Shown here: positions 35,257-47,043 of the stretch, in pieces | Layout of the letters: the number at the start of each line of letters is the position of its first letter | Position numbering within the stretch: position 1 is the first letter of the stretch | Origin: Calonectria ilicicola | Lineage: Eukaryota; Ascomycota; Sordariomycetes; Hypocreales; Nectriaceae | Assembly (NCBI GenBank): GCA_020809705.1 | Contig: CP085833.1 | Span: 3,534,001 to 3,598,000, forward strand | Direction: 5' to 3' | DNA length: 64,000 nt | Position numbers and translations under genes: made by a program | Notes under the pieces: generated by a model | The model's database searches: none | The model's input: the letters and a program-made list of their open reading frames with translations, nothing else | What the model was told of the DNA's origin: nothing

Positions 35257-36754
35257 TTAGTCAACCATCAACGCCCGAATCTCTTCCACCAACGTGGTCG
35301 GCAACACCGTCTCCCGAGCCCTCTCAGCTCTGCCGGCGTCAATACGCCACTCGGGAGGAATCTCCACGCCGCCCGATCGTCCCAAGATGCCCTCGGCTGC
35401 AGCTATGGCGCACCTCGCTGCCACTGGCATCCCATGCCCCGTGTACCCCACGCTGAGCCAGAGACCGTCAGCGCCGCCCAGCTCAGCTGGCGCGCGGCCG
35501 ACCCAGGGGTAGCCGTCGCGCGAGTAGCCCATGATGCCGGTCCACTCGTACGTCGCGGGGAGCGTCTCGTCCTCGGGGTTCCCGGGCTGTCTGAGCTTCA
35601 CGGCCGAGTACATGGCGGCGCGGAGCTGCTCGCCTACGGTTGGATCGACGGTGTCGTCCCGAGACACGCCGACTTGGCCGTCCGGCACGCTCAGCCGCTC
35701 ACCGCCAAGGATCAGCTCTCGCGACGGCCGCTGGACGAGGTAGTCGTCTCCGCCGGGAGCGACCCAGACGTGGCTATGCTCGAGTGGCTGGCTGTCGGCC
35801 GGCGGCGTCAAGGCACAGACCTGGCCACGTACGGGCACCAGCAGACCAGTCAGCTTGGGGAGCAAGTGAGATGTGTAGGCGTTTGTGGCCAGCAGGACCG
35901 TCTGGGCAGCGACCTGGCCGCGCTCCGTGTGCAAAATCCAGGTGTCTTCGACACGCTGGAGCCGCTCCACGGGTGTCTTGGTCTGGAGGTTGAAGCGCTC
36001 CGCGTCGTTGTCCTGGAGAAGCTGCTCAAAGACCCAGGCAACGAGCTTGTACGGCCACAGCTTTGCGGCGCTTGGCTGATACACAGCGCCCACGGCATCG
36101 GGGACGCGGAGCTTCTCCAGCCCTTCCTTGTCTGTCACAAGAGTAGCCTCGGTCGCGAGGTCGGGAAAGTCTTTCTTGAGGCGGTCAAGGTGTCTGACAA
36201 CGAGGTCAAGCGTCTCACGGTCGGGAAGCGTGTGGACACCACCGACGGTTTCCCAATCACAGGCAATGTTATTCTTTTCAATCAAGTCCTTGAGAAAAGC
36301 ATACGTTGCCAGCTCAAACCGTGAGATGTGGGGTTTGGCCGCGTAGATGAGCGGTTGGCAATGGCCGCCATTCTGAGACAGGTTGTTAGCAAAGAGCTAC
36401 TCTAAAGCAAGAATGAATCAAATGCGGAGTGCAAGTGGGTTGAGTCGCTTGGCTCAACCCATCTACGATTTGCTTCCACCCCAAACTGGAGCCAAGACTT
36501 ACTCGTCCCGTAGCACCCCAACACGCCTCCCTCGCCTCTAGCAATAAGACAGATCTTCCACCATTCACAAGCTCACGAGCCGCAAAAGCCCCAGTTATCC
36601 CACTGCCGACAATGACGACATCCGCAGTGCTTGGGAGCTCATTAGTCGTCCGGTGTCCGAGGAGCTTGTTTGATGGTTGATGGTGCCAGTATGAGTTGGT
36701 GCTCTCTGGGCTGGGGAGCTCCGCTTGGCCTTCAAGCAAAGTGACAACGGCCAT
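35257..36754 (-). CDS. DAO-type FAD-dependent oxidoreductase
   Basis: Exons 36503-36754 and 35257-36372 (130-nt intron) encode 455 residues. ADVVIVGSGITGAFAARELV (residues 44-63) is the Rossmann GxGxxG FAD site, followed by an acidic residue in LLLEARE. The splice junction joins ATGR to NGGH, restoring the family's GRNGG motif. LLATNAYTSHLLP and a C-terminal VGYTGHGMPVA segment are typical of the D-amino-acid oxidase / glycine oxidase (DAO, Pfam PF01266) family. Such flavoenzymes oxidise secondary or primary amines with release of H2O2. No signal peptide, and the C-terminus (LMVD) is not a peroxisomal signal. The exact substrate cannot be told. Confidence 0.9.
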
Positions 36755-37917
36755 GACAAAATATTAGCGGATTATTTACGAGTTTCGACGATAGCTTGCT
36801 TTCCACACGTTTCCACAAGGAACAGTTAGTTACTTTGAAAGGCAAGCGTCCCAGTTGAAGCCTCCGGCTATCTTATAATCCCACATCTCATGCAAGCCCC
36901 GCGCCGTATCAGCGTGTCCGGTGCCGCAGCTTTGTCATCCTCACTTGTGACCACTCACAGTCCAAACACATCACATAATTTATACTGCAGATCACAAGTC
37001 AAAGATATGGTCAAAAAGGCACGGGTTCATCGTGGTTGAGAAACAGATTTCATCATTGAGACCTGGTCATATCATATTCATGCCATTTCGTCATCAGAAT
37101 CATCAGCAATAATCAAATCGCCTTCGCCTTCCAGGTATCCATCCTTCAAGATCCCAGATGCTGCTCTGACACTGGCGCGTCCAATGCCCTCCTCCGCTGT
37201 GCCTCCTCCATTACATCTAAATCTACATGTATCCATCGAGACCTAAAAATCTCCGACCTCATCCGTATTGTGATGGGCTCCTGATGCCACATTTTCTCAG
37301 CTGCTCCATTTTGGTTTTTTTTTCTCCCTGGCTGCATTCTCTTGCAGAGGGTTACCGAAACTCCACCATATCCGGATTATTACCCCTGGTAACCATGTGA
37401 TTCCAACATGTCTAATCCTTCAAATATAGTTCGTACACGCAGTCTCGACGCCGAGACGCAAAAAGCACCGCAGTTCGCTATGAGGCACGCATACTCTGGC
37501 GCGCTCTCTTTATGCAGATCTTGCAAATGTGCTGACTCGATAACAAAAGAAAAGAAGTCGCTCTAGTTTCGTATCGTAAATATATGTTCAGGCTCGAATG
37601 ATTCCCATATCGAATTTCGAACAAACCGATTGAACAGAACGCCTATTGGACCGACAGTTTCCTGTTACTGTCATCCGAATGCCGGAAAATCGTCGTGTCG
37701 TATCATGGTAGAAAGCGTAGTAATGAACAGCAAGGTGCAATATCCCCTCAGTCGTTACAGTTGACGCCCATGTCTGTTTTGACATATCCACAAATGGTTC
37801 CAACACAAACCAACAATTCCAACGCCTATACAAGCCCAGACGCTGATGATAATATCTGGAGCCGTAGCCATAACAAAACTCAATGTGCAATATAGCACTC
37901 ACACTGGTTTATTTCCT
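36755..37917. other. Spacer: FAD oxidoreductase upstream / wee1 downstream
   Basis: 1.2 kb between two minus-strand genes. Nothing recognisable beyond promoter and 3' UTR sequence. Confidence 0.6.
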
Positions 37918-40900
37918 TCACACATCGGTCATTTCCGTGTCGCTGTCTCCGCCGATCGACACAGTAAATAGGTCAGCGGGTCCCCAGTTGCCTTCATATA
38001 CCGTTGCAGGAGCAGCACGATGATCAGCTACCCATCGCAGTCCCTCGAGAGCAAGAATCTGCTCCGCGGTGGGTCGCTCAGTGGGCTCTTGCAATGTCAT
38101 CCAACGAACAATTGAATCAAGAGAGCTAGGATCGAATGCGTTAAGCATAAAGTCAGGGGGCTGCTCCAATTCTGATCGCTTCAATGAGCCAAACAAGTTG
38201 CTCGGATCGTGCGTCTTGCCAGTTGAAAACTCGTAGCTGTGAGCCGGTTCGGTAGGGTTGCCCGTGGCATCCCGCTGGACCTCGCTGGATGGAGTCCAAG
38301 TGAGACTGGGAACCTCTGAAAGATCACCTGATCTCAAAGCAATCCACGTGGGGCCGTTGTCAGGCAAGACGACATTCGCTGCAGTCTCAAGAATAATGAG
38401 GCCAAGAGAAAACACATCGGCAGGCTGGCAAACCTTGCCTTTGAGCATCTCAGGCGCCATATACTCGCGATCACCCTCCACATCAACTCCTCCGGTGGAC
38501 TGGCAAGACTGAGCAAGACCGAAGTCACCAATCTTGAGAACTCCTTCAAAAGTAATCAAGATGTTGGCTGGCTTAAGATCCAAATGCATGAATCCAGCCT
38601 CATGAATCTCCTTCAAGCCCTGGTTTGGTGTTAGTAAAGCTATTTCCAATGGTTCGAACAAATTGACTTACCAGGCAAAGGTCCTGAAGGATCTTGAAGA
38701 TGCGGAAATCATCCAATCGGCCTCCTCGTCCAACATTGCCCAAAAATTTATCCAGGGAGCCCTCCTCGCAGAACTCTGTTTGGATATATAGGTGGCTGCC
38801 GTATTCCCAGTCATCAATATACTTCACAACATGCTCCGCATGTGAGAGTGCCTTCAGAATCTGGGCTTCTCGAACTTTCGTTTCACGGTCCTTGGGTCCC
38901 TGGAAAGGATGCTTGCTCTTCTTCACAGCATAAACTTCGCCCTGACATGGACTGCGCGAACGTTCACTGGGGGTGGTGACAAGAGACTCAAAAGCCATGG
39001 GCTGATGATGGTCCGTCTTTACAACTCGGTAAACGATGGAAAATTCACCCTTGCCAATTTGATCAACCTTGTCGAATTTAGAGTACAAGCTCGCCTCCAC
39101 ATCAACATTGGTCAGGCGCATGTTGACTGGGGTGACAAGCAGGCTGGTCGAGGATCGGAGGTCTCGGCCAGCAGTGGGCGTTACGGGAGGAGGCATGTTA
39201 TCGACATATTCGTTGTTTTGTGAAATGGACAATCGACTTGTATCTAATGGAAGCAAACTCTCTTGGGGAGTTTGTGGGGTACGTCGCCCGTCAACGGGGC
39301 TCGCTGTGTCAATCGTCTCAGTACATCGTTCTTCAGCAACGAGACAGTTGAGAGTGGACTTACAAGTAGATTCTCGAGAAATAATGGGACGAACAGCCGA
39401 CATGGGAGGCAGTGTGCGGTTGGCACTGGGGCTCTCAAGAGAGTGCTCACTAACGTTGCTGAGGTTGCTAAAGCTAGGAGTCATCGAGTTCTTCGTAGGG
39501 GTTGGAGGAGCATCTCCTTCGAGAGGGTTAGAGAAATCAATTGTATCTCCAAAGAGCTTGGATTCTTCTCCATCAACGCTTAGAACGCTACCGCGGCTCG
39601 ACCTTCTCGCACTTCGCTGGAAAATAGACAATCCCTTTCCTGGCTTTCCAAAGGTGTTTGGTGGTTGGCCAGAAACTGGGTTAAATGGTGTGGAAGGGAC
39701 ACCGCCAAAAGAATTTCGGTTGTTACCCCTCTTCTTCATGGCGCTGCCAGCAGGCGGTGGGAATGTAGCAAATGGGTTAGAGTGCTTTTTGCACGGGGTA
39801 TCGGGAGGCGCCATCTTCTTATCTGAATCATCCTCAAAATTGCGGTTGACCTTGGAAACAAGGCCAGTGGAGCTGAATGCACCCACCCACAACTGCGACT
39901 TGTTCGGCGTGGCCATTGATCGCATGGGGTCGTTTGCGCGGGTAGGGCGCGTAGCATTAAGTGGCAGAGATCGAGAAAATGGATGGGGTTTATGTGGTCG
40001 ATCAGAAAACTTTGGTGGAGGTGCGAAAAAAGGTGCCTCCTCGGTAAGACTATTTCCTGACGAAGAGGTCGTCAAGGTCTTGGACAGGGGGTGAGGTTGG
40101 TGGGATTTTCCATCCACCGCATTACTAGGTGTGTTTGATAGATTTGTGGTCGACGAGAAAGGGCTGTCTCGTACATGAGGAGGTACGAACTGGTCGAACG
40201 AAAGACGGGGTCGGCTTCGGACAGGTGAGAAATCAGCGCTGAGTTGAGCCAGCTGGCGCTCGCCGTTCCGTCGCCCCAGCGATCCTCGTTCGCCATATCT
40301 CTGCTGCAAGGTCGACTTGCGGAGTGAAGAAGATCGTTTTGGTACATTCGTGGTAGTTGGTGTAGGTGATGGAAGCGGTTCTCGAAGAGGTACACCACCC
40401 ATACCAGATAGCTCGTAGTCAGAACCACAATCTTCATGGATAGAGAAGCTCTGTGAGGTAGAGGGATTCGCTCCAAAGATGTTTTGGTCCTCAGCCTGGG
40501 TCAATACCGTGATTCCATGTAGGCTCCGTCGCTTAGCCACCGGGCTTCCTTGGCTAGGTTGATCCAGATTCATAGTCGCATCGCTGCGCTTCAGCGACCC
40601 TGTGCTCAACACCATGTAGTTCTCGCTATTAGGGTCAAGGTTTTTGGGAACTTCGGATTGTGGCGAGTCTGAGAGGTCAAATTGAAGGCTTCCTCGTTTG
40701 GGGCTACCGCTTGGGGTACCAGGTGTGCCAGGTGTTCCAGGACTGGATAGAGTAAGGGTCTGATTCTCTTGTCCTGGAGAGTCCCCCGCGGGAACCGGCG
40801 ATCCAAACGGTGTTGTGGATGGTGTGGTGGATGGCACTGAATTACCGTGGTCCGGGGCGTTGATAAGTGCTCGTTTCAAAGGGCTCTTCGGCGAAGCGCG

Positions 40901-41266
40901 TGCTCGTGTGATTGGCCGGGATGGCGAGGATTTCTTCGCTGATCGCAGCGAGAGCCGCACACTGGGGCGAAATGGCGTACCAAAAATCGACTGGTGAGCT
41001 GCTGCTGATGAACTGTGAGGAGGTGCAGATCGAGTGTGTGGCGGTAAAGAGTGCTGATTCTGTGGTGTTGAGCCAAAGCGTCGGCAAGGCGATTGTGGCG
41101 ACGTCCTCTCTGGTGAGTTTTGTGGGTTGGCCCGGGACATGAACTTGGTGGGGGATCTAGACATGGAGCGTCGCAGGTTGCGAACAGCCGACGTCACATC
41201 GATATGGTGGGCGTGTGTTGGTGAGGGGAGGGCAAGTGTGCCACCGCTGCTGTTAGAGAAGGACAT
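37918..41266 (-). CDS. wee1: Swe1/Wee1 mitosis inhibitor protein kinase
   Basis: Dual-specificity kinase that phosphorylates the inhibitory tyrosine of Cdk1 and delays mitosis. Exons 38672-41266 and 37918-38619 (52-nt intron) encode 1098 residues. The long N-terminal region is disordered and full of SP/TP sites, including a GTPGTPGTPSGSP run, as expected of a Cdk1-regulated protein. The kinase domain (about 730-1080) has IGKGEFSIVYRV (glycine-rich loop), YAVKK (ATP lysine), EFCEEGSL, MHLDLKPANILI (catalytic Asp in the HLDLKPAN variant typical of Wee1), IGDFGLAQ and MAPE. An insert of about 25 residues sits between the glycine loop and the lysine. The start at 41266 (MSFSNSSGG) is the first ATG in frame. 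It lies beside a 4.2 kb spacer. Confidence 0.94.
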
Positions 41267-44200
41267 GATGAGAATGAGGAATGCTGGAGACTCGGAGTTA
41301 TCGCGGGCACTTGAAATGTAAGGAATGCCCACGTAAGCAAGGCCAATGTATGTGGAAATTGTTTGCCGGCTGGTTTGTTGTTGTGATGGGGAAGGGAGCG
41401 TCCACTGTGTTCCTGAGTTGAGGGATCTCGACAGAGGCGGCTAGCGGGGATATCCGCGCGCGTTGAAGCAAGCAGAGATTCGTCGTGACGCCCAACAAAA
41501 AAATCCCGTAACAAGGCCAGTCTGACTGGAAAATCGTAGCTAAGTCATATCATGACTTGATGGAACAATAAAAACAAGGACAAACTCGGGTGCTGAAAGA
41601 AAGCAGGAAGGAGGTGCGTGTGGAGGTGCAGGCTGCAGTCGGGATGCAGGTAGGCAAGCAAGCAGTACACACGCAAGTTGGCGTCCTCGAGTGTGATGTA
41701 GGTGGAGAGTTAGAGAAGTTGGAGCCAAGGGTGGAAATCGTTTCTTCGTTGTCGTCGTAGGCGTAGTCGTAGTCGTGTCGGGGGTGAGGCGAGGGAAGGA
41801 GAGACGCTCAAAGCATAGCGCATCCGCACTTGACGCAGCCAGGTTTCCAGTTCTTGTGTCGTCTCCGTGGTGGCGCGAGATGGAAATTCAGAGAGACTCC
41901 TCGGGTTGCGGCAGTAGTGTTGACCTTTCAGGGCATGCCGTGGATGCGTCGGGCCTGGTGACTCAGGTTATCAAGTCGAAGAAAACAACGAGGCCGGGTA
42001 GTGGTGATTTGGGCTGGTATGCAGTCGAATTGTCAAGAAGATGACAAGAGGGTGTGTGGGAGAGTTATGGGGGGACTGGTGGAAGACTACTGGCTCTGGG
42101 ACACGCCGACCGGGGTAGGACGCAGTAGCGACGTACGGGAGTCAAGAGCGAACAAAGAGAGACGGGGAAGGCGCGTGTTGGCGCTCTGCTGGTGCGGACA
42201 GGGGCAGGAAGGGTGGGCTCTGTGGGTTCCAGGTTTGGCAGCGAGCAGTTTGGAGGCAAGAGCAGCAGGTTGCAGCTGCCAGTGGACCGATACAGCAGGG
42301 CAGGGTAGAAACGGTGGGGAGGCACACGGGACACGGGACACGGGAAGACAGGGCCCCCAGAAGCCACACGGGGAGGGTCTTGAGAGCAAATTGGAGCGCG
42401 CCAGCCTTTGCAAGCCGTCCACTCACACACTTTGCGCGCATGTGGGTGACGCATTTGTTTACACGTGTCCCAAATGCGGTTTAGCTTGACGCGTGCAGAG
42501 CGCGTCTGTTTAGACAGGGGTGTGGAGGCGTTGGGGCCCTCCTGCCTCCTTCTCCCCTCCTGGGTCCTGGAGGCCCTGTAGGCCCTGTTAGGTCTTAGGC
42601 CCCTCTCGGGTGCTCTTGGGTATCCCTGCCAGGCCATGGCGCCGCGGCTGGCCCCCCCTGTGGCCCGCTGTGGCCTGCCCGCTTTCCCCCTCTGGGCTTC
42701 TCTGGGCGTCTCTGGGCCCCTCTGGACACTCAGAGCCATCCGTTCCCTCGAGTGTAGCACCTCGTCGAGACAGAGCGAGAGAGATATTGCATTCCCCCGC
42801 CGCGTGAGTCGCCTTGTCGCCAGAACCCGTCTGCGGCCGCCGGAGTGGTTAAGACAGTGTAACCGAGTCCACTCGACCAACACGTTCCGTGCTGGAACAC
42901 TGCCCGCCACCTGCGCCCGCCTGCGTCAATTTTTTATTATTATTTGGTTTCCTTTTTTTATTTGTTTTTGTTTGTTTGCGCCGTTAGGCGCCGTTGACAG
43001 AGTACCCGTCCGTCCTGCCACTTCCTTTCGGACACGGAAACGGATCAGGAGCATGAGCATGAGCATGAGCACTAACGCGGGGGATCCAGCCACAGCAGGA
43101 TGCAGTCTGAGGCCGAAGCTAACGAGAAACCCACTCAGAGACGAGGCAAGCTTGCCAAGGCAAAGCAAGTCGCCAGCCTTCGCAGTCAAAGATCTCCAGC
43201 CAGCCTCGACTCCAGAACTCCCGCCTGGCCTCTCCTTGATTAACACTGACACGTCCCCAGCGCTTCAACATCCCAGCATCCCCCCACAGGGCGTATCACA
43301 GCGCTAGTGGCCAGGCAGGGCTCTCTCCCGCCCGAGAGGTCGCCTCTGTTCCAGCTCGTCAGCAAACCCAGCCCCTAGAAAACCATGGACTCCTTAGAGG
43401 CTCTTCTAGGGGTTTCCCAGGAGTCTGGCAGCCGGGTGAGGGTTCCACGTCGTCAGGCGCCGGCCCAAGCTCGCGGCCGATATGCCACACAGCATGGTGT
43501 TGGGACGATATGGGATGGTTGGTATGGATGGCACGATATGTCCCCTGACTTGGCCCTGGTTCCAGGCCTGGCCGGTCGCGTGGCCGCAGATGTATGTACA
43601 TGTATATAAACGCAGCAAGCGCTTGCCAAGTCACTGCGAATTGGGTATAACACATACGTAGCTGTGCACAAGGGCATCAGTCTCGGCACTGTTGGCGATT
43701 CATTCCCACCTGTTCGCTGGCTCTTGCTGCCATGATCGTCCATGCCTCGTCCCCTCATCCCGGGCCTCATCCTGCTCGCTGTCAGACCTCAGCTTGGCTC
43801 CCCATAGTAGTGCCGGTCCTGTTTTTTGCTTCGTCGCCAGCGATGGCTTGTCTTCGTCAATGGACAACTCATCGGGCATCTATCCACCCATCCATCAACA
43901 CAGGCATCCCCATTGTTCATCGTCCAAACAATGCAACAGGGGGTCCATGACGCGCAGCAAATCTTTGATATCAAAATAAACAAATGCATCATCTCCTATC
44001 CACTCCACTGTTATTCAAACTAGCCAGCGGTGGTAATTTTGTATTTAATTATGCCTTTTTATGCTCACCGGTGCATGTCATCTCGCTTCTTCTGGAAGAG
44101 TCCGGGGGTGGCCCCGCCGGATCCGAACCACGGACAATACCCTGGCAGCTCATCGTTGCCCAAATCAAAGTTATCGCTCTGAGATGACACTTCCCAGCAC

Positions 44201-45512
44201 GTTTTTTCCAGAGGTCCGGCCACCAATGACTGACGTCTCCGGCAATTAACTTCTGCCGCCGCATCAATTTCCTGCCCCGTGCTCGCTCTCTCACGTCCAA
44301 CGTTTACGACTTACACGGACGAAGATCACTGTTGCCAGAGATCCAAGATTCCTTTCCCATGCACATCTCCCCGCTTCACAAGCACAGCACTGTCCAGCGC
44401 GCGATGACTTGCACTAACGTAGGTACTGCACATGGGCACCGCTGGCCAGGGTTTGTCGTCCTTGCACAAAACCAGCCCGCGAACTTGTTGACCGCCTGAC
44501 TGGCTGCATATTTTATGGGACGCCCGCTGCAGCTAACATGGCCGTTGAAGCACACCGCACGACTTTTACGCCTCTATGAAATGAACCCCTCCTGGTTTTA
44601 ATATTAAAAGGGATACGGGACGACTCGCATTCCAGGAGACGAAAACCGCCCCTGAGCCCCTTTCATGGGGTTTCTTGCCGCTGAATGAAGGCTGGTTGGG
44701 TTGGTTGCCTCTACTCTCGTGTTGGCCTCGTGTTGTGTAGCAGTGTTTAATTTTCTTCATAACTTTCGCCCACTTCTGTGCATCCACAAATTTAGACGTG
44801 CTCAATGCGCACTGTGATTTTCTGAATTACCCTGCACATACGAGCTGAATGCATGCAAGCGCCGATTTCCGACAAGAAAAATTACTTTAAAAAGAAATAT
44901 GACGCAAGATGAAGTCGACGCCCTAGCGGACCAAACCTGCGACCTTGTGCACGAAAACCAGGGCTTGATTACCCTACAGCCGAATCAATCTGAGTCTTGG
45001 GCGGCCACCGTCACTCGGCCACGCTGGCACTCCCGATGCACACGAGCGGGTCAGAGCGCATGCGCTGTCTGCATCGGCGCTTGAGTTGTCGTGAAGGACA
45101 CTAGTCGTGTGGGTGATTGAGTGCCTGATTGGGCACACACTCAACCCATGCTTAGTCGAGGTTTTTTGAGACTTGGGGCTTAGACTGATCAACGATATTC
45201 CTTCGATTCTACAAACGCCCAACGGGTTCCAAGGGAAAGAATCAAAACAAACCAAATCCCTTCTGCAGGAGACTGACTGGTGCGGTGGCGTATCTCCTCA
45301 TCGGTCGCCCGGATCATCAAAGCCCTCCCTGATCATTTTGATTTTATCGAATACCATCCTTGATAAGATGGCGTTCACTATCTAAAGCCACATACTGGGG
45401 CCTTGCCATTTACAACTCCCCCGCACGGGAGAGTGGCACAAAAGATGAATAGTTCGTTAGTATAGCTCCATCTTTTCTAGGTGAATCAATCCGTTCGGCG
45501 GCTAGATCTGAA
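41267..45512. other. 4.2 kb gene-poor spacer upstream of wee1
   Basis: The largest gene-free stretch. 41500-42900 is GC-rich with pyrimidine-rich stretches on the wee1 sense strand, suggesting a long promoter or leader with many short upstream frames. Open frames (minus 42065-42910, plus 42636-43307) have chance-like composition and no family resemblance. A GAGCAT repeat is at 43049-43071. A 16-nt segment at 45452-45467 resembles a tRNA D-arm. Confidence 0.55.
43049..43071. repeat. (GAGCAT)n short tandem repeat
   Basis: Nearly four units of GAGCAT in the spacer upstream of wee1. Confidence 0.9.
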
Positions 45513-46735
45513 TCAGCTATCCGTGGGTAAAGCGCCGGAGATATATGCCATTTCGCATGTCGAACCCAAAGAGGAAGGGGAATATCTCACCGGTATGAAT
45601 TGTCTCAATTTAACTCCCGCCTCCCTAAATACCTGGGCGGTTTCTCCGTCCATGCTGTATCCGTGAGCATAAACAACCTCGCTAATTCCGACTTGACAAA
45701 TCTTGATGCTGCATGTCAGACACGGACACGTGTCGCAGTAGAGGATTGATCCCTCACGGATCCTCTCCCGACCTGCCTCGAGCAGCGCGTTCTCTTCCGC
45801 GTGGATGCACAGACATGTCGAGAGCCCTACCCCCGAGCTGTTCCCCTCATTGCACCGGGGACATCCTCCCTCGGCACAGTTTTGAAGCCCCCTTGGCGTT
45901 CCATTGTACCCCGTGCTGATGACCCTGCGCTCCTTGCCCACCAGCACGCACCCGACTCTGCGTTTCATACAGTTAGAGCGCTGTGCAGCCAAGGATGCCA
46001 ACGCCATGAAGTAGTTATCCCAGGTGGGGCGTAGGCGATCGGGATTTGGGATGTCAAGCTTCCCTAGGGTAGCATATAGGTGAGCCAGGGACGAGGATGT
46101 GTTTAGTAGCTTCACTGCCGCACGGGAGAGGAGCTGTGACAAGCCGATCCGAGGATCATACAAGTGGGCATCACTCTCGGCCACAAACTTCTCAAAAGTT
46201 GTCTCTGGCTGACCAGCAATCCTGGCACGCTCCTGGTAACGACGCCAACGGACCGTCAAGGGGGCGTCTACAGAGACGAGGAGAAAGAAGGGCCGACGCG
46301 CGAAAACGTCGAGGACAGACTCGGTGGAGATGTTAGTAGTAACAAACCGATCACGCCAGCGCTTTGTGATGAAATCGAGGAGCTCCCCGGGGGTGGCGAA
46401 GGTGTGAGTCTCGGCTCGCAGGGCGAGAGTAGTTTCAGCCGTTGATTTGATGCCATTCTTGTTGGTGATCTTGGTCGAAGTTGGAACATTGGTCAATGCC
46501 TCTGGGGCAGATGGCGGAACAGGTGGGCTGTCATCTCCTGAGTCCGAGTCCGAGTCTGCAAGCGGGGGTGTCGATTGAAGGAAGACCCGTTTGAAGCCAT
46601 GGTGCTCAACAAGATACTGAGCTATCGTCTGCTTACCCGCGCAGATGCCTAAAGGCGGAACGAGACGTCAGAGATTCGTATCGGTCTAAAGACGGAAAAA
46701 GCAGGGGACATACCACCACAGACTCCAATAAGCAT
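45513..46735 (-). CDS. dcd1: Deoxycytidylate (dCMP) deaminase
   Basis: Converts dCMP to dUMP for dTTP synthesis. Exon 1 is only 22 nt (46714-46735); exon 2 runs 45513-46648, giving 385 residues. The splice completes a P-loop-like GVCGGICAGKQT at the N-terminus (about residues 4-15), part of a dephospho-CoA-kinase-like region found in fungal Dcd1. The C-terminal zinc deaminase domain has HAEENAL (His290, Glu292) and PCLTC (Cys317, Cys320), plus SNCMKRRVGCVLV and STGYNGTPRG. The last residues after LRQFIP look unusual: a GTGAG donor there and an acceptor ending at 45499 would instead give a short LIQI ending, so the C-terminus is uncertain. The start codon overlaps the stop of an upstream ORF. 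Confidence 0.92.
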
Positions 46736-47043
46736 TATGGCTGCTTATCCAAAGAGATCCCTTGTCGATTGAAATTTGAGGATGAAGGTTGAGCGAGTCC
46801 AAGTTCTGAGACCAGACCAGAAATTTGCGAAGTCATTCCAGGCCAAAAATGCGGCTCGCCGACATGCGCTGTAATCCGTAGCACGTGTGGGGTTGCGTTT
46901 GCGGCCACCCGTTCTAGAAGGCCGGTCAGAAACGTGAGCCTTAGTCGGTCTTCATGGAGTGACCACTTCAGGCGGACCGAAATATGGCCTGGTAGATCTT
47001 GGATCCATAGCATCGGGTCTGCAGAAATGACTCGCAGATGCAT
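46735..47043 (-). CDS. Possible upstream ORF of dcd1 (102 codons), overlapping by TAATG
   Basis: An open frame of 102 codons directly upstream of dcd1 on the same strand. Its TAA stop shares one A with the dcd1 ATG. No domain is recognised; composition is ordinary, with no membrane segment or signal peptide. It may be a chance frame in the 5' leader, a translated uORF regulating dcd1, or the first cistron of a dicistronic mRNA. Whether it is transcribed with dcd1 is not shown. Confidence 0.3.
   Translation of the reverse strand: MHLRVISADPMLWIQDLPGHISVRLKWSLHEDRLRLTFLTGLLERVAANATPHVLRITAHVGEPHFWPGMTSQISGLVSELGLAQPSSSNFNRQGISLDKQP

Noticed and set aside
35218..36324. 368-codon plus-strand frame opposite the FAD oxidoreductase
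   Set aside because: Antisense shadow of a GC-rich real gene with a clear FAD motif on the minus strand.
39069..40094. 341-codon plus-strand frame opposite wee1
   Set aside because: Antisense shadow; the minus strand carries the Wee1 kinase.
42065..42910. 281-codon minus-strand open frame upstream of wee1
   Set aside because: Rich in Arg, Pro and Ser with no domain or hydrophobic core; overlaps other long frames in the same GC-rich DNA, so read as a chance frame.
42636..43307. 223-codon plus-strand open frame
   Set aside because: Contains poly-T-encoded Phe/Ile runs and a microsatellite-encoded SMSMSMS; no family resemblance.
44101..44180. Possible tRNA B box (GGTTCGGATCC on the minus strand)
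   Set aside because: The conserved A of the B box is replaced, no paired T stem and no A box at the right distance.
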